Shown piece after piece: positions 30,415-42,484 of a stretch of DNA of 64,000 nucleotides. Source of the DNA: Pseudomonadota bacterium (GTDB lineage: Bacteria; Pseudomonadota; Gammaproteobacteria; Xanthomonadales; Xanthomonadaceae); the NCBI GenBank assembly GCA_018241125.1, contig JAFEEL010000031.1:1-64000 (forward strand), given 5' to 3'. The translations under genes and the position numbers were made by a program. How positions within the stretch are numbered: position 1 is the first letter of the stretch; every line of letters begins with the position of its first letter. The notes under the pieces were generated by a model that saw only the letters and a list, made by a program, of their open reading frames with translations, had not been told where the DNA came from and made no database searches.

Positions 30415-30983
30415 ACCGGCGCGCACTGGCCACCGTGTTGCTGATGCCCGTCGCCGTGGCCACCGCGTGGTGGGCGTGGCGGTTGTGGCCCAAGCCCGAA
30501 GTGGTGGGCACGGTCGGCCCGCAGCGCGGCGATTACACGGTCGAGCGCTACCACCTGGTGGCGATGAACAAGCAGGGCGGCGTGGCCTTCCGCAGCCAGG
30601 GCCCGTATGCGGTGCGCGACCCGTTCAACCAGCAGTTGTTCCTCAACACGCCGCGTTTCAGCTTCCCCGACCACGCCGGCAAGGGCGACTGGAACGGCAG
30701 CGCGCAGTCGGGCTGGGTGAGTTCGGATGGCGACGAAGTGCGGCTGAAACGCGATGTCGTGCTCGATGGGCCGGTGGTTCCGGGCAAGGATCAGATCCAC
30801 ATCCGCACCCAGTGGTTGAGCGTGATGCCCGACCCGCAGACCGCACACACCCCGCTGCCTGTGTCCATCACCCGCGGCCCCTCTATACTTTCCGGCACCG
30901 GCATGAACGCGTGGTTGCCCGATTCGCGCGTCGAGCTGCTTTCCAAGGTGAGTTTCCACGATGTCCCCAAGCCGAAACATTGA
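30411..30983 (+). CDS. lptC: LPS export system protein LptC
   Basis: A 190-residue bitopic inner-membrane protein. One N-terminal helix (LATVLLMPVAVATAWWAW) is followed by a periplasmic beta-jellyroll domain of the LptC/DUF1239 type (YTVERYHLVAMNKQGGVAF, TQWLSVMPDPQTAHT). LptC joins LptB2FG and hands LPS to LptA. ATG 30411 overlaps the kdsC stop, and the end overlaps the lptA start by 23 bp. Confidence 0.92.
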   Translation: MNRRALATVLLMPVAVATAWWAWRLWPKPEVVGTVGPQRGDYTVERYHLVAMNKQGGVAFRSQGPYAVRDPFNQQLFLNTPRFSFPDHAGKGDWNGSAQSGWVSSDGDEVRLKRDVVLDGPVVPGKDQIHIRTQWLSVMPDPQTAHTPLPVSITRGPSILSGTGMNAWLPDSRVELLSKVSFHDVPKPKH

Positions 30984-31556
30984 TTCGACCGCGTGGCGCA
31001 TCGCGCTCGTGCTCGCACTGGCGCTGGCCTGCACCGGCGCGTGGGCGAAGAAGGCCGACCGCCAGCAGCCGATGGACGTGCACGCCGACCACCTCGACGG
31101 CAACCTCGCCGACGACGGCGTGAGCGTGATCACCGGCAACGTGATCATGACCCAGGGCACGCTGGAAATCCGCTCCGACAAGGCGGTGATCACCCGCGCC
31201 AACGGCGACATGAGCCGCGCGGTGCTCACCGGCAATCCCGTGCACATGAAGCAGCTCGACGAGAACAACGAGCCGATGTACGCCACCTCGCGCCAGCTCG
31301 ACTACGACCTGCTCAAGAACATCGCCGTGCTCACCGGCGATGCGCTGGTCAACCAACCCTCGCGCGGGCAGATGCGCGGGCAGCGGATCGTCTACGACGT
31401 GGACAACGGCAAGGTCACCAGCGGCGACGACGGCACCCGCGTGTCGATGCACATCCTGCCCAAGCCCAAGCCCGGGCAAGCCGCGGCGCCCAAGGCCGAG
31501 GCGCCGCCGCCCGACCTCCCCGACGCCACGCCCGCAGCCAGCGGCAAGACGCCCTG

Positions 31557-31557
<1 letters not shown>
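30961..31557 (+). CDS. lptA: LPS transport periplasmic protein LptA
   Basis: A 198-residue protein with a signal peptide ([17 protein letters not shown], mature start near [11 protein letters not shown]). The OstA-type beta-jellyroll includes [26 protein letters not shown] and related strands; LptA monomers stack into the periplasmic LPS bridge. The C-terminal 35 residues are proline/alanine-rich and probably disordered. The start lies inside lptC and the stop overlaps lptB (TGATG), indicating translational coupling. Confidence 0.93.
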
Positions 31558-32276
<719 letters not shown>

Positions 32277-32333
32277 TCGCAGCCGCCGGCGTTCACCGGC
32301 CGGCGCGCCGAGCCCCTGGCTTGCAGGAAGCGG

Positions 32334-34055
32334 TTACAGAAACTTTTCCCGCACCGTCTCGTCCTCGTACAGCGACTGCGTGGGGCGCAGCAGGTCGCTG
32401 CGGCTGACGATGCCGACCAGCTTCAGCGACTCGTGCGACTCCACCACCGGCAGGCGCTCCAAGCCGAATGCGGCCAGGCGCGAGGCCACGGCGCGGCAGG
32501 TTTCGGTGGGCACGGCGTACTGCGCGGACTGCGCGATGAACAGCTTGTGCACCGGTTGGTCGAGGCGATCGGGCGGGCAAGCAAACAGCATCGCCCGGTC
32601 GAGCACACCTTCCAGGTTGCCACCGGCAGTCACCGGGTAGGCGCGCTGGGTTTGCGTCGCACCGAAGAAGCGCTCTTGCACCTCACGCACCGGCAGGTCT
32701 GCATCGATGGTACGCACGGTTTCGGTCATCACCTCGGAAACGAAGTGCCGTTCGAGCGGATCCACGCCGTATTCGCGATAGATGTGGTGACCGCGGCGGG
32801 CGATCTTTTCGGTGAGGATCGAGCGCGGCATCGCCACCACGGTCAGGCCGTAGGCCACGGTGCTGCCCAGCAGCACCGGCAACATGCCGCCGGCGTCGTG
32901 GGTCAACCCGAAGGCGAACACCACCGCCGTCAGCGGCGCGCGCATGGTGCCGCCCAGGGTGGCCGACATGCACACCAGCGCCCACAGGCCGGGGTTGCCG
33001 CCGGGCAGCCACTGACCGAGCACGCAACCCAGCCCCGCGCCGATCATCAGCAACGGCGCCAGCACGCCGCCGGACGTACCCGAGCCCAGCGCCACCACCC
33101 AGATCGTCGCCTTCACCGCCAGCAATGCGAGCACCACCGACAACACGAGGTGCTGGTTGAGCAGGTCACCGATCACGTCATAACCCACACCGAGCGCGCG
33201 CGGCTCGAAATAGCCGCCGATGCCCACGATCAGCCCACCCAGCGCCGGCCACCACATCCAGTGGATCGGCAGCTTGGCAAATCCGTCTTCGACCGCGTAC
33301 AGCGCGTAGGTCATCGCCAGCGACAGCAGGCCGGCGGCCAAGCCGGCGATCACGCACGAACCCAGCGCCCACTCGGTGGTGCTGGCGACCTGCAGCGGGA
33401 ACAGCGGGCCGGCGTCGGCCCACAAGGGGCGCAGGAAACCGGCGACCGCGCAGGCCAGCGCCACCGGCAACAGGCTGCGCGGACGCAGTTCGAACAACAG
33501 CAGTTCCACCGCCAGCAACACCGCCGCCACCGGCGTGCCGAACACCGCGGTCATGCCCGCGCAGGCGCCGGCCACCAACAGCCCCTTGCGCTCGGCCGAC
33601 GTGAACGGAAACGCCTGGCTGAGCAGGGACGCCGCCGCACCGCCGGTCATGATGATCGGCCCCTCCGCGCCGAACGGGCCGCCGCTGCCGATCACGATGC
33701 CCGACGACAGCGGCTTGAGGATCGACACCTTGGCCGACATGCGGCTCTTGCCGAACAAGATCGCTTCGAGCGCTTCGGGAATGCCGTGGCCGCGGATCTT
33801 GTCGCTGCCGTAGCGCGCCATCAAGCCGACGATCAGCCCGCCGATGGCCGGCACCGCGATCACCCATGGGCCGAGGTGATTGTCTGCCGGTGAGCGCAGC
33901 GCCAGCGAAAACGTCTGGAAGAAAAACAGGTTGGTGAAGAAGTGGATCATGCCCAGCAACAGCCACGCGCCCAGCGTGCTCAGACCGCCGATGACGACCG
34001 CGAACACCGACAACAACAGCAGCCGATCGCTGCTGGCGAAATCACGCTTTTCCAT
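32334..34055 (-). CDS. CLC-family chloride channel/antiporter with C-terminal CBS domains
   Basis: A 573-residue protein. The membrane part (about residues 1-430) has the CLC selectivity-filter motifs: GSGGPFGAEGP with the gating glutamate, GSGTSGGVLAPLL, and the RGHGIPEALEAI region. The last 140 residues hold a CBS pair (VSEVMTETVRTIDADLPVREV and LPVVESHESLKLVGIVSRSDLL). Prokaryotic members may exchange Cl-/H+ or conduct Cl-; which applies cannot be read here. It has its own start 160 bp downstream of pgsA. Confidence 0.92.
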   Translation of the reverse strand: MEKRDFASSDRLLLLSVFAVVIGGLSTLGAWLLLGMIHFFTNLFFFQTFSLALRSPADNHLGPWVIAVPAIGGLIVGLMARYGSDKIRGHGIPEALEAILFGKSRMSAKVSILKPLSSGIVIGSGGPFGAEGPIIMTGGAAASLLSQAFPFTSAERKGLLVAGACAGMTAVFGTPVAAVLLAVELLLFELRPRSLLPVALACAVAGFLRPLWADAGPLFPLQVASTTEWALGSCVIAGLAAGLLSLAMTYALYAVEDGFAKLPIHWMWWPALGGLIVGIGGYFEPRALGVGYDVIGDLLNQHLVLSVVLALLAVKATIWVVALGSGTSGGVLAPLLMIGAGLGCVLGQWLPGGNPGLWALVCMSATLGGTMRAPLTAVVFAFGLTHDAGGMLPVLLGSTVAYGLTVVAMPRSILTEKIARRGHHIYREYGVDPLERHFVSEVMTETVRTIDADLPVREVQERFFGATQTQRAYPVTAGGNLEGVLDRAMLFACPPDRLDQPVHKLFIAQSAQYAVPTETCRAVASRLAAFGLERLPVVESHESLKLVGIVSRSDLLRPTQSLYEDETVREKFL

Positions 34056-34215
34056 GCTGGGCCCAAGGCTGGCGAGGTGCGCCGCCGCTTGCAACGGCGC
34101 CCTGCGCTTGCGGACGCATCGGCACAAAGTCGCAGCGACGCCTGCACATTGTCCCCGAACCTGCGCGATCTGCAAACCCTTGCGCCATTGCGCACTTGCG
34201 CCGCCAGCACGCGCG

Positions 34216-34776
34216 TCAACGACCGCGCAGTGCCGGCCAGGCTGCGCGCAGGTAGCCGTATCCCGAGGCCAGGGTCAGCGCCGCCGCCACGCCCAGCAGC
34301 ACCTGACCGATCAGGAAGGTCGGCAGGCCGTATACCGGATCGCGATACAACAATGCGGTGATGGCCACCATCTGCGCGATGGTCTTCATCTTGCCCAGCC
34401 ACTGCACCTTGACCTTGCGCCCCTGCCCGACTTCGGCCATCCACTCGCGCAACGCCGAGATGGCGATCTCGCGGCCGATGATGACGATCGCCAGCAAGGT
34501 CATGACCTGGGTGGGGTGCAGTTCGACGATCAACAACAAGGCCACCGTCACCGCCAGCTTGTCGGCCACCGGGTCGAGAAAGGCGCCGAACGCCGAATAC
34601 TGGTTGAAGCGCCTGGCGATCCAGCCATCGGCCCAGTCGGTGAGCGCGCCCAGCACGAATACCGCCGCAGCGGCGAAGTTGGTCCAGCGGTGCGCCGGCA
34701 GATAGACGATCGCGATCAGCACCGGCACCAGCAGGATGCGGAACAAGGTCAGCACGGTGGCGAAGGTCAGCTTCAT
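34216..34776 (-). CDS. pgsA: CDP-diacylglycerol-glycerol-3-phosphate 3-phosphatidyltransferase
   Basis: A 186-residue phosphatidylglycerophosphate synthase. The signature DWADGWIARRFNQYSAFGAF then LDPVADKLAVTVALL is canonical, and FATVLTLFRILLVPVLI at the N-terminus and IIGREIAISALREWMAE are typical of true PgsA. ATG overlaps the uvrC stop (ATGA), giving the classic uvrC-pgsA pair. Compared with the second phosphatidyltransferase at 13800-14384, this is the better candidate for the housekeeping enzyme. Confidence 0.95.
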   Translation of the reverse strand: MKLTFATVLTLFRILLVPVLIAIVYLPAHRWTNFAAAAVFVLGALTDWADGWIARRFNQYSAFGAFLDPVADKLAVTVALLLIVELHPTQVMTLLAIVIIGREIAISALREWMAEVGQGRKVKVQWLGKMKTIAQMVAITALLYRDPVYGLPTFLIGQVLLGVAAALTLASGYGYLRAAWPALRGR

Positions 34777-36617
34777 CGTGCGCCGCTCTCGCTGCTCCCG
34801 TGCAAGGCGGCGTAGATGCGCCCGGCCAATGCGGCATCGATGCCCGGCACGCGCGCGATGTCCTCCACGCCGGCATTGCGCACGCCGATCAGTCCGCCGA
34901 AATGCCGCAACAAGCTGGCGCGGCGGCGCGGACCGACGCCGGGGATCTCCTCCAGCGTGCTGCTCTGGCGCGCCTTCTGGCGCCGCCCGCGGTGGCCGGT
35001 GATGGCGAAGCGGTGCGATTCGTCGCGCAACTGCTGGATCAGGTGCAACGCCGGGGATTCGTTGCCCGGGCGCAGGCTCGATCCGTCCGGGCGGATCAGG
35101 GTTTCCTCGCCGGGCCGGCGCTCGGCGCCCTTGGCCACGCCGACCAGTTGCACGCCGTGCGCACCCAGTTCGTCGAGCACATCACGGGCCTGCCGCAACT
35201 GCCCGGCGCCGCCGTCGATCAGCAACACATCCGGCAACACCGCATCGGCTTCGCCCGCATTCCTGAAGCGCCGCAGCAACACCTGCCGCATCGCCGCGTA
35301 GTCGTCGCCGGGGGCGATGTCGGCGATGTTGAAGCGCCGGTATTGCGCACGCAACGGGCCTTCGGCATCGAAAACCACGCACGAGGCCACGGTTGCCTCG
35401 CCCATGGTGTGGCTGATGTCGAAGCACTCCATGCGCCGCGGCGGCGCGGGCAAGCCCAGCAGCTCCTGCAAGGCGTGCAGGCGCGCACGCTGGCTGGCCA
35501 CCGAACCCACGTGCTGATCCAGCGCCAGACGGGCGTTGCGTTGCGCCAGTTCGAGGTAGCGCGCGCGATCGGCGCGTACCGAAGTCTTGATCTCGACCTT
35601 GCGCCCGCTGCGTTCGGACAACGCCACTTCCAGCAGGTCGGTATCGCTGGCGGCATGGCCGAGCACGAGCTCACGCGGCGGCGGATGCTCGCCGTAATAC
35701 TGCGCGATGAAGGCCGACAGCACCTCGTCCTCGCCGCTGGCGCCATTGAGTTTCGGAAAGAACGCGCGGGTGCCGTGGTTCATGCCATCGCGGAACGACA
35801 GCAACAACACGCATGCAGCGCCTTGCTCGATGGCGCAGGCCAGCACGTCCATCTCCGCCGCCTGCCCGTCCACGTACTGCCGCGCCTGCACCTTGCGGAT
35901 CGCCGCCAGCAGATCACGCAGGCGCGCGGCCTCTTCGAACTCCAGCGCCGCGCTGGCGCGCTCCATCTGCTCGCCCAACTCCCCGGTCAGCACGTCCGAA
36001 CGCCCTTCCAGAAACAACGTTGCCTGACGTACGGTTTCGGCATAGGCATCGGCACTGATGAAGTTCACGCACGGCGCGCTGCAACGGCCGATCTGGTATT
36101 GCAGGCAGGGCCGGCTGCGGTTGCGGAACACGCTGTCCTCGCAACTGCGCAGCCGGAACAACTTGCCCATCGCGTCGAGCGTCTCGCGCACCGCGCCCGA
36201 ACTGGTGTACGGCCCGAAGTAGCGGCCATCGCGACGGCGCGGCCCGCGGTGAACCGCGAGCCGCGGGGTCGGCTCGCGGGTCAGCAGGATGTACGGATAG
36301 CTCTTGTCGTCGCGCAACATCACGTTGTAGCGCGGGCGCAGGGACTTGATCAGCTGGTTTTCCAGCAACAGCGCTTCGCTGGCGGTGCGGGTGGCGGTGA
36401 CCTCGATGGCAGCGATTTGCGCGACCATCGCCGCGATCCGCGGCGGGTGCTCGCCCTGGTTGAAGTAGCTGGTCACCCGCGCCTTCAAGCAGGCTGCCTT
36501 GCCGACATACAGCAGGGCGCCATCGGCGGCGAACATGCGATAGACGCCCGGCGCCGTGGTCAGCGCGCGCGCGTAGGCCTTGCCATCGAACGCAATGGCG
36601 GGGCCAGCCTCGCTCAT
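34773..36617 (-). CDS. uvrC: Excinuclease ABC subunit C
   Basis: A 614-residue nuclease that makes both incisions in nucleotide excision repair. The N-terminal GIY-YIG domain reads PGVYRMFAADGALLYVGKA at about residues 23-41, with V replacing I in both signatures. Then come a cysteine-containing CLQYQIGRCSAPC region, a UVR motif [15 protein letters not shown], the RNase H-like domain (ECFDISHTMGEATVASCVVF, DVLLIDGGAGQL) and C-terminal helix-hairpin-helix motifs (EEIPGVGPRRRASLLRHFGG, ARVPGIDAALAGRIY). ATG overlaps the NHL-gene stop. Confidence 0.97.
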   Translation of the reverse strand: MSEAGPAIAFDGKAYARALTTAPGVYRMFAADGALLYVGKAACLKARVTSYFNQGEHPPRIAAMVAQIAAIEVTATRTASEALLLENQLIKSLRPRYNVMLRDDKSYPYILLTREPTPRLAVHRGPRRRDGRYFGPYTSSGAVRETLDAMGKLFRLRSCEDSVFRNRSRPCLQYQIGRCSAPCVNFISADAYAETVRQATLFLEGRSDVLTGELGEQMERASAALEFEEAARLRDLLAAIRKVQARQYVDGQAAEMDVLACAIEQGAACVLLLSFRDGMNHGTRAFFPKLNGASGEDEVLSAFIAQYYGEHPPPRELVLGHAASDTDLLEVALSERSGRKVEIKTSVRADRARYLELAQRNARLALDQHVGSVASQRARLHALQELLGLPAPPRRMECFDISHTMGEATVASCVVFDAEGPLRAQYRRFNIADIAPGDDYAAMRQVLLRRFRNAGEADAVLPDVLLIDGGAGQLRQARDVLDELGAHGVQLVGVAKGAERRPGEETLIRPDGSSLRPGNESPALHLIQQLRDESHRFAITGHRGRRQKARQSSTLEEIPGVGPRRRASLLRHFGGLIGVRNAGVEDIARVPGIDAALAGRIYAALHGSSESGAR

Positions 36618-38032
36618 TCGCCGATCGGCAGGCGGCGGGCGGTGCCGGTGGTCGGGTCCACGCGCAGCACCTCGTGCGCGTGCGTGTTGGCGATCCACAA
36701 CGCGCCGCCGTGCGCGGCGATCGCCGATGGACACTCGAGCTTGCACGACACCTCGACCCGCGTCACCTCGCTGCCGCCGAGCTTGAGCTTGCGCAATTGG
36801 TTGTTGTAGCTGTCGGCGATCCACAGGTGCGCGGTATCCGGATCCTTGGCCACTGCCAGGGGATACTGCAAGCGTGTTTCGGCGCGCACGCCCACCGCGT
36901 CGCCGAACTCGAACAACCCCTGCCCGATCAAGGTCTGCACGCGCGCGGTACCGGTCTGCATGCTGCGCAACGCCGAGGCGCCCGAATCGGCCACGTACAG
37001 CATCAACTGCGCCAGCGCCAATCCCGCCGGCTGCGCAAAAGCAGCCTTGTCGGCATCGCCGTCAGCCAGCGCCAGATCGCCCGAACCGGCAACGAACTGG
37101 AAGCTGTTGCGGCCACGGTCGTACATCCAGATCTGGTTGTTGCCGGCCAGCGACACATACACCCGATCGTCGGCCGCCGCCACGCCCCACGGCTGGCTCA
37201 GCGCCACCCGCTTGCCCAGATCGAGCACGCCACCCGACGGCTGCCCGGCGCGCCCGCCGCCGACCAGGGTGAACACGTCGCCATCGACGAGGCGTACCCG
37301 GCGCAGGGCGTTGTTGCCGGTATCGGCCACGAACAGGATGTCGCGCACCAGCGCCAGCCCGCGGGGATGGCGGAACGCGGCGGCGTGGATCGTGCCATCG
37401 TTGTATTCGGCCGTGCCGGTGCCGAACTGACGCAGCACGCGTCCATCGCGCGAGCACTCGAGGATGCGGTGGTGGCCGCTGTCGGCGACGTACAGGTAAT
37501 GGTCGTTGATGCACAGGCCGCCCGGAAACGACACCGCCGTGTCGCGCTCGATCGGATTGAGCGTGGGCAACAGGGATTCTTCCAACGCCAACCCGGCCTC
37601 GGCGACCAGCCCGGAAACGTGTGCTTCGAGTTCGTCCCGATGCATGTCGCCGACGGTAACCGCCTTCACCCGTCCATCGGGATCGACAACCACGGCCGTC
37701 GGCCAGGCGCCCACGCCGTAGTGCTGCCACAGGACGAAGTTGGGATCGTGCACCACGCGCACACCCGGATCGAGCTGGGCCACCAGCTTGCGTACCAGCC
37801 GCGGGTTGCGTTCAGCGTCGAACTTCGGACAATGCACCGCCACCACTTGCAGCGCGCCGGCATACTTGCGCTGCAGGTAGCGCAAGTCGGCCAGCAGGTT
37901 GCGGCTCCACGCCGAACCGGCACTGAAGAACCCCAGCACGATCACGTACCCGCGCAGCGCGCCCAACGTCACCGGGTCACAGTTGATCCACTCGACATGC
38001 GGGGTGAACTCGGGGGCGGGCGAATTGAGCAT
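36614..38032 (-). CDS. Thioredoxin-like plus NHL-repeat beta-propeller protein
   Basis: A 472-residue cytosolic-looking protein. Residues 1-150 are a thioredoxin-fold domain of the AhpC/TlpA type (YVIVLGFFSAGSAWSRNLL, HYGVGAWPTAVVVDPDGRV) that lacks a CxxC pair in the usual place. Residues 170-472 carry NHL repeats (DSGHHRILECSRDGRVLRQFG, VADTGNNALRRVRL, AGNNQIWMYD, DSYNNQLRKLKL). The layout resembles NHLRC2. Substrate and role are unknown. ATG 38032 has GGAAG upstream; ATG 38065, overlapping the phosphatase stop, is an alternative. It lies between ptp and uvrC. Confidence 0.82.
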   Translation of the reverse strand: MLNSPAPEFTPHVEWINCDPVTLGALRGYVIVLGFFSAGSAWSRNLLADLRYLQRKYAGALQVVAVHCPKFDAERNPRLVRKLVAQLDPGVRVVHDPNFVLWQHYGVGAWPTAVVVDPDGRVKAVTVGDMHRDELEAHVSGLVAEAGLALEESLLPTLNPIERDTAVSFPGGLCINDHYLYVADSGHHRILECSRDGRVLRQFGTGTAEYNDGTIHAAAFRHPRGLALVRDILFVADTGNNALRRVRLVDGDVFTLVGGGRAGQPSGGVLDLGKRVALSQPWGVAAADDRVYVSLAGNNQIWMYDRGRNSFQFVAGSGDLALADGDADKAAFAQPAGLALAQLMLYVADSGASALRSMQTGTARVQTLIGQGLFEFGDAVGVRAETRLQYPLAVAKDPDTAHLWIADSYNNQLRKLKLGGSEVTRVEVSCKLECPSAIAAHGGALWIANTHAHEVLRVDPTTGTARRLPIGE

Positions 38033-38064
38033 GGCGGCTTCCGGGGCAAGGCCTGGCAAGCCCA

Positions 38065-38538
38065 TTATGCAGGCTGGCGCAGCCTCGTGAGCATCGCGTC
38101 GCTGGCCTTGTCGAGCAACTGGTACACCTTGCGGAACTCCTCGATCGGCCCGCCGTAGGGATCGGGCACCTGCGCCTTGGCGCCCAGCCCCGCCCAGGCC
38201 AACGCCAAACCGATGCGCGGCCAAGTCGCCCGCGGCGCCAGCGCGTGCAGGTTCTTGAGATTCTCGCGGTCGGCGCACAACACCCAGTCGAAGCCGCCGA
38301 AGTCCTGTTGGGTGACCTGCCGGGCACGCAACCCGTCGATGGCGATGCCGTGCTCGGCGCACACCGCGATCGCCAACGGGTCGGGGGCGCGGCCGACATG
38401 CCACGGCCCCAGCCCCGCCGAATCCACGCTGACGCGACGTTGCAGCCCGGCGACGGCGATCTTGTGTCGCAGCAGGCCCTCGAGCATCGGCGAGCGGCAG
38501 ATGTTGCCCATGCAGACCACCAGGACGCGGGTACTCAC
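38065..38538 (-). CDS. Low-molecular-weight protein-tyrosine phosphatase
   Basis: A 157-residue phosphatase. The catalytic loop [14 protein letters not shown] (C-x5-R-S) is at residues 8-21, and the late acid motif DPYGGP (usually DPYY/DPW) holds the general-acid aspartate. These enzymes often reverse tyrosine-kinase control of polysaccharide export, but no such kinase is in this window. The start is GTG, overlapping the kdsB stop as GTGA, so it is translated with kdsB. Confidence 0.9.
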   Translation of the reverse strand: MSTRVLVVCMGNICRSPMLEGLLRHKIAVAGLQRRVSVDSAGLGPWHVGRAPDPLAIAVCAEHGIAIDGLRARQVTQQDFGGFDWVLCADRENLKNLHALAPRATWPRIGLALAWAGLGAKAQVPDPYGGPIEEFRKVYQLLDKASDAMLTRLRQPA

Positions 38539-39311
38539 CGGGCTTGCTCCAGGTTCGAAAAAGTGTGTTGCGCACGCAACAGATCGGCCTCGGTGTCCAC
38601 GCCGGGCGGGAACGGCGCCGGCGTGAGCGCGACGGCGATGCGCTGCCCGGCTTCGAGCACGCGCAGTTGCTCCAGCGATTCGATCCGCTCCAGCGTGCCT
38701 TGCGGCAGCGCCGCGAACCGGCGCAGGAAGCCGGCGCTGTAGGCGTAGATGCCGATGTGCCGCAGCCAGCCGTCGGCGAGCGTGCCAAGGCGCTCGCGGG
38801 CGAAGCGCTCACGATCCCACGGCAGCGGCGCGCGGCTGAAATACAGCGCATCGCCGCTGCCGGCGCGCACGATCTTCACCGCGTTGGGATCGAACAGGAT
38901 TTGCGCATCGGCGATCGGTTCGGCCAGCGTGGCCATCGCCGCCCCGGAGTCCCGCAGGCACTGCGCCACCGCGCGGATGCCGGCCGGCGGCGCGAACGGC
39001 TCATCGCCTTGCAGGTTGACCACGATGCGCGCGTCGTTCCAGCCGCGCAGTGTGGCGCATTCGGCGAGGCGGTCGGTGCCCGAGGCGTGATCGGTGCGGG
39101 TCATGCACACCGCCACGCCGCTTCCGGCCAGCGCATCGGCGATGCGCATGCTGTCAGTGGCGACTACCACCTCGTCGGCGCCGGCCGCCAGTGCGCGCCG
39201 CGCCACGTGCACGATCAGCGGGTCGCCGCCGAGCAGGCGCAGCGGCTTGCCCGGCAGGCGGGTTGCGCCCATGCGCGCCGGGATGGCGACGACGAAGGCC
39301 AGTTCATCCAT
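38535..39311 (-). CDS. kdsB: 3-deoxy-manno-octulosonate cytidylyltransferase (CMP-Kdo synthetase)
   Basis: A 258-residue enzyme that activates Kdo with CTP. Conserved parts: [19 protein letters not shown] with the nucleotide-binding loop, [39 protein letters not shown], and [15 protein letters not shown]. The ATG at 39311 lies 8 bp inside lpxK. Together with kdsD, kdsC, lpxK and msbA in the window it supplies Kdo-lipid A. Confidence 0.96.
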   Translation of the reverse strand: MDELAFVVAIPARMGATRLPGKPLRLLGGDPLIVHVARRALAAGADEVVVATDSMRIADALAGSGVAVCMTRTDHASGTDRLAECATLRGWNDARIVVNLQGDEPFAPPAGIRAVAQCLRDSGAAMATLAEPIADAQILFDPNAVKIVRAGSGDALYFSRAPLPWDRERFARERLGTLADGWLRHIGIYAYSAGFLRRFAALPQGTLERIESLEQLRVLEAGQRIAVALTPAPFPPGVDTEADLLRAQHTFSNLEQAR

Positions 39312-40295
39312 GCGCGCGGCCCGGCAAGCGCGCCAGCAAACCGTCCAGCCCCGCAAGCAGCGACGGCGTGCAGCGCGCGGTCACCGGCAGGTACCACGCA
39401 TCGGCCGGGGCGATAGCCGCGCACTTCATCCAGTCCTTCTCGGTCATCAGCGTCGGCAAGCGTTCGGTAAACAGCAGATCTTCGGCCACGAAGGCGTGAT
39501 GGTCGGTGAACGCATGTTCCACCACCTCGATGCCAGCGGCACGCAGGCTCTGGAAAAAACGCGCCGGATGGCCGATCCCGGCCACCGCATGCACACGCCG
39601 GCCGCGCCATGCCGCGAGTTTTTCGCTGCGCCCGTCGCCGGCGCACAGGGTATCGCCGATCAGCGCGAACGCCGGGGTCGGGTCGTTCACGTCCAACGCC
39701 GCGCGATGGAAAACCCGCAAGTCGATGTCGGCGCGTTCGGGTTCGCGCAGCGGCCCGGCCGGCAGCAAACGACCGTTGCCGTGGCCGCGCTCGGCGTCGA
39801 TCACCTCGATCCGGATATCGCCGTGCAGGCGCAGGTGCTGCAAGCCGTCGTCGGCGACCACCACATCGGCGCCCCGTTCGATCACACCCCTTGCCGCCGC
39901 CACGCGATCGGCATCCACCACCACCGGCACGTCGGTACGGCGGGCGATCAACACCGGCTCGTCGCCGCCCTGCGCCGCCGACGTGTGCGCATCGACTTCG
40001 ACGGGCCCGCGCGACGTGCGTCCGTAGCCACGGCTGACCACGCCCGGATTCCAGCCCTGCGCCGCCAGATGTTCGACCAGTGCGATCACCAGCGGGGTCT
40101 TGCCGCTGCCGCCGGCGACGCGGTTGCCGACCACGATCACCGGCGCGCCCACGCGCTGCGCACGCAGCCAGCCACGGCGGTAGGCGGCACGGCGCAGCCC
40201 CACGACAGCACCGTACAGCGCCGCCAGCGCGCGCAGTGCCAGCCCCGGCTCGCGGCCGCCATACCAGATGTCCTGCAAGCGCGCCGCCATGCCGC

Positions 40296-40299
<4 letters not shown>
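39304..40299 (-). CDS. lpxK: Tetraacyldisaccharide 4'-kinase
   Basis: A 331-residue membrane-associated kinase that phosphorylates the lipid A disaccharide at 4'. The P-loop [18 protein letters not shown] is near residues 56-73. Also present are GVVSRGYGR, the acidic DDGLQHLRL (catalytic DDGxQH) and a late FTDHHAF motif. The start is GTG overlapping the msbA stop; an in-frame ATG ([10 protein letters not shown]) lies 9 bp further in. There is no ycaR-type gene between lpxK and kdsB, unlike some relatives. Confidence 0.95.
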
Positions 40300-42058
<1,759 letters not shown>

Positions 42059-42062
<4 letters not shown>

Positions 42063-42484
42063 CGGTGCGGTTCCGGCGCGGTGGCGATGGACAAACGCTG
42101 GAAGCCCAGTTCACCCAGCGCCTCCATCGCCGTGACCACCGCTTGGTGCTGGGTACGCGCATCGGCGGTGAGCACCACCGGCAGGTCGCGGCGATTGCCA
42201 GCCACGCGCTGGATCGCTGCGCGCAACGAGGCCACGTCACGCTGCGCCACCGCTTCCTTGCCGACGTAGTAATGGCCTTCGGCGTCGATGGTGACCGACA
42301 CCGTCGCCACCTTCTGCGCGGTCGCCGCTGCGTCGGCCTGCGGCAGTTGCAGTTTCAAGCCACTGTGCCGGTTGAAACTCGTCGTGACCACCAAGAAGAT
42401 GATCAGGCAGAACACCACGTCCACCAGCGAGATCAGGTTGATCTCCGGTTCGTCGATGGTCTGGCGGTTGCTGCCCAGATTCAT
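42059..42484 (-). CDS. exbD: Biopolymer transport protein ExbD/TolR family
   Basis: A 141-residue protein with one N-terminal helix, INLISLVDVVFCLIIFLVV, containing the conserved membrane aspartate that carries protons, and a periplasmic domain (VTIDAEGHYYVGKEAV, VVLTADARTQHQAVVTAMEAL). It forms the ExbBD or TolQR-type proton-driven motor with the upstream gene. No TonB or TolA gene is close, so the partner is unknown. ATG overlaps the exbB stop. Confidence 0.92.
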
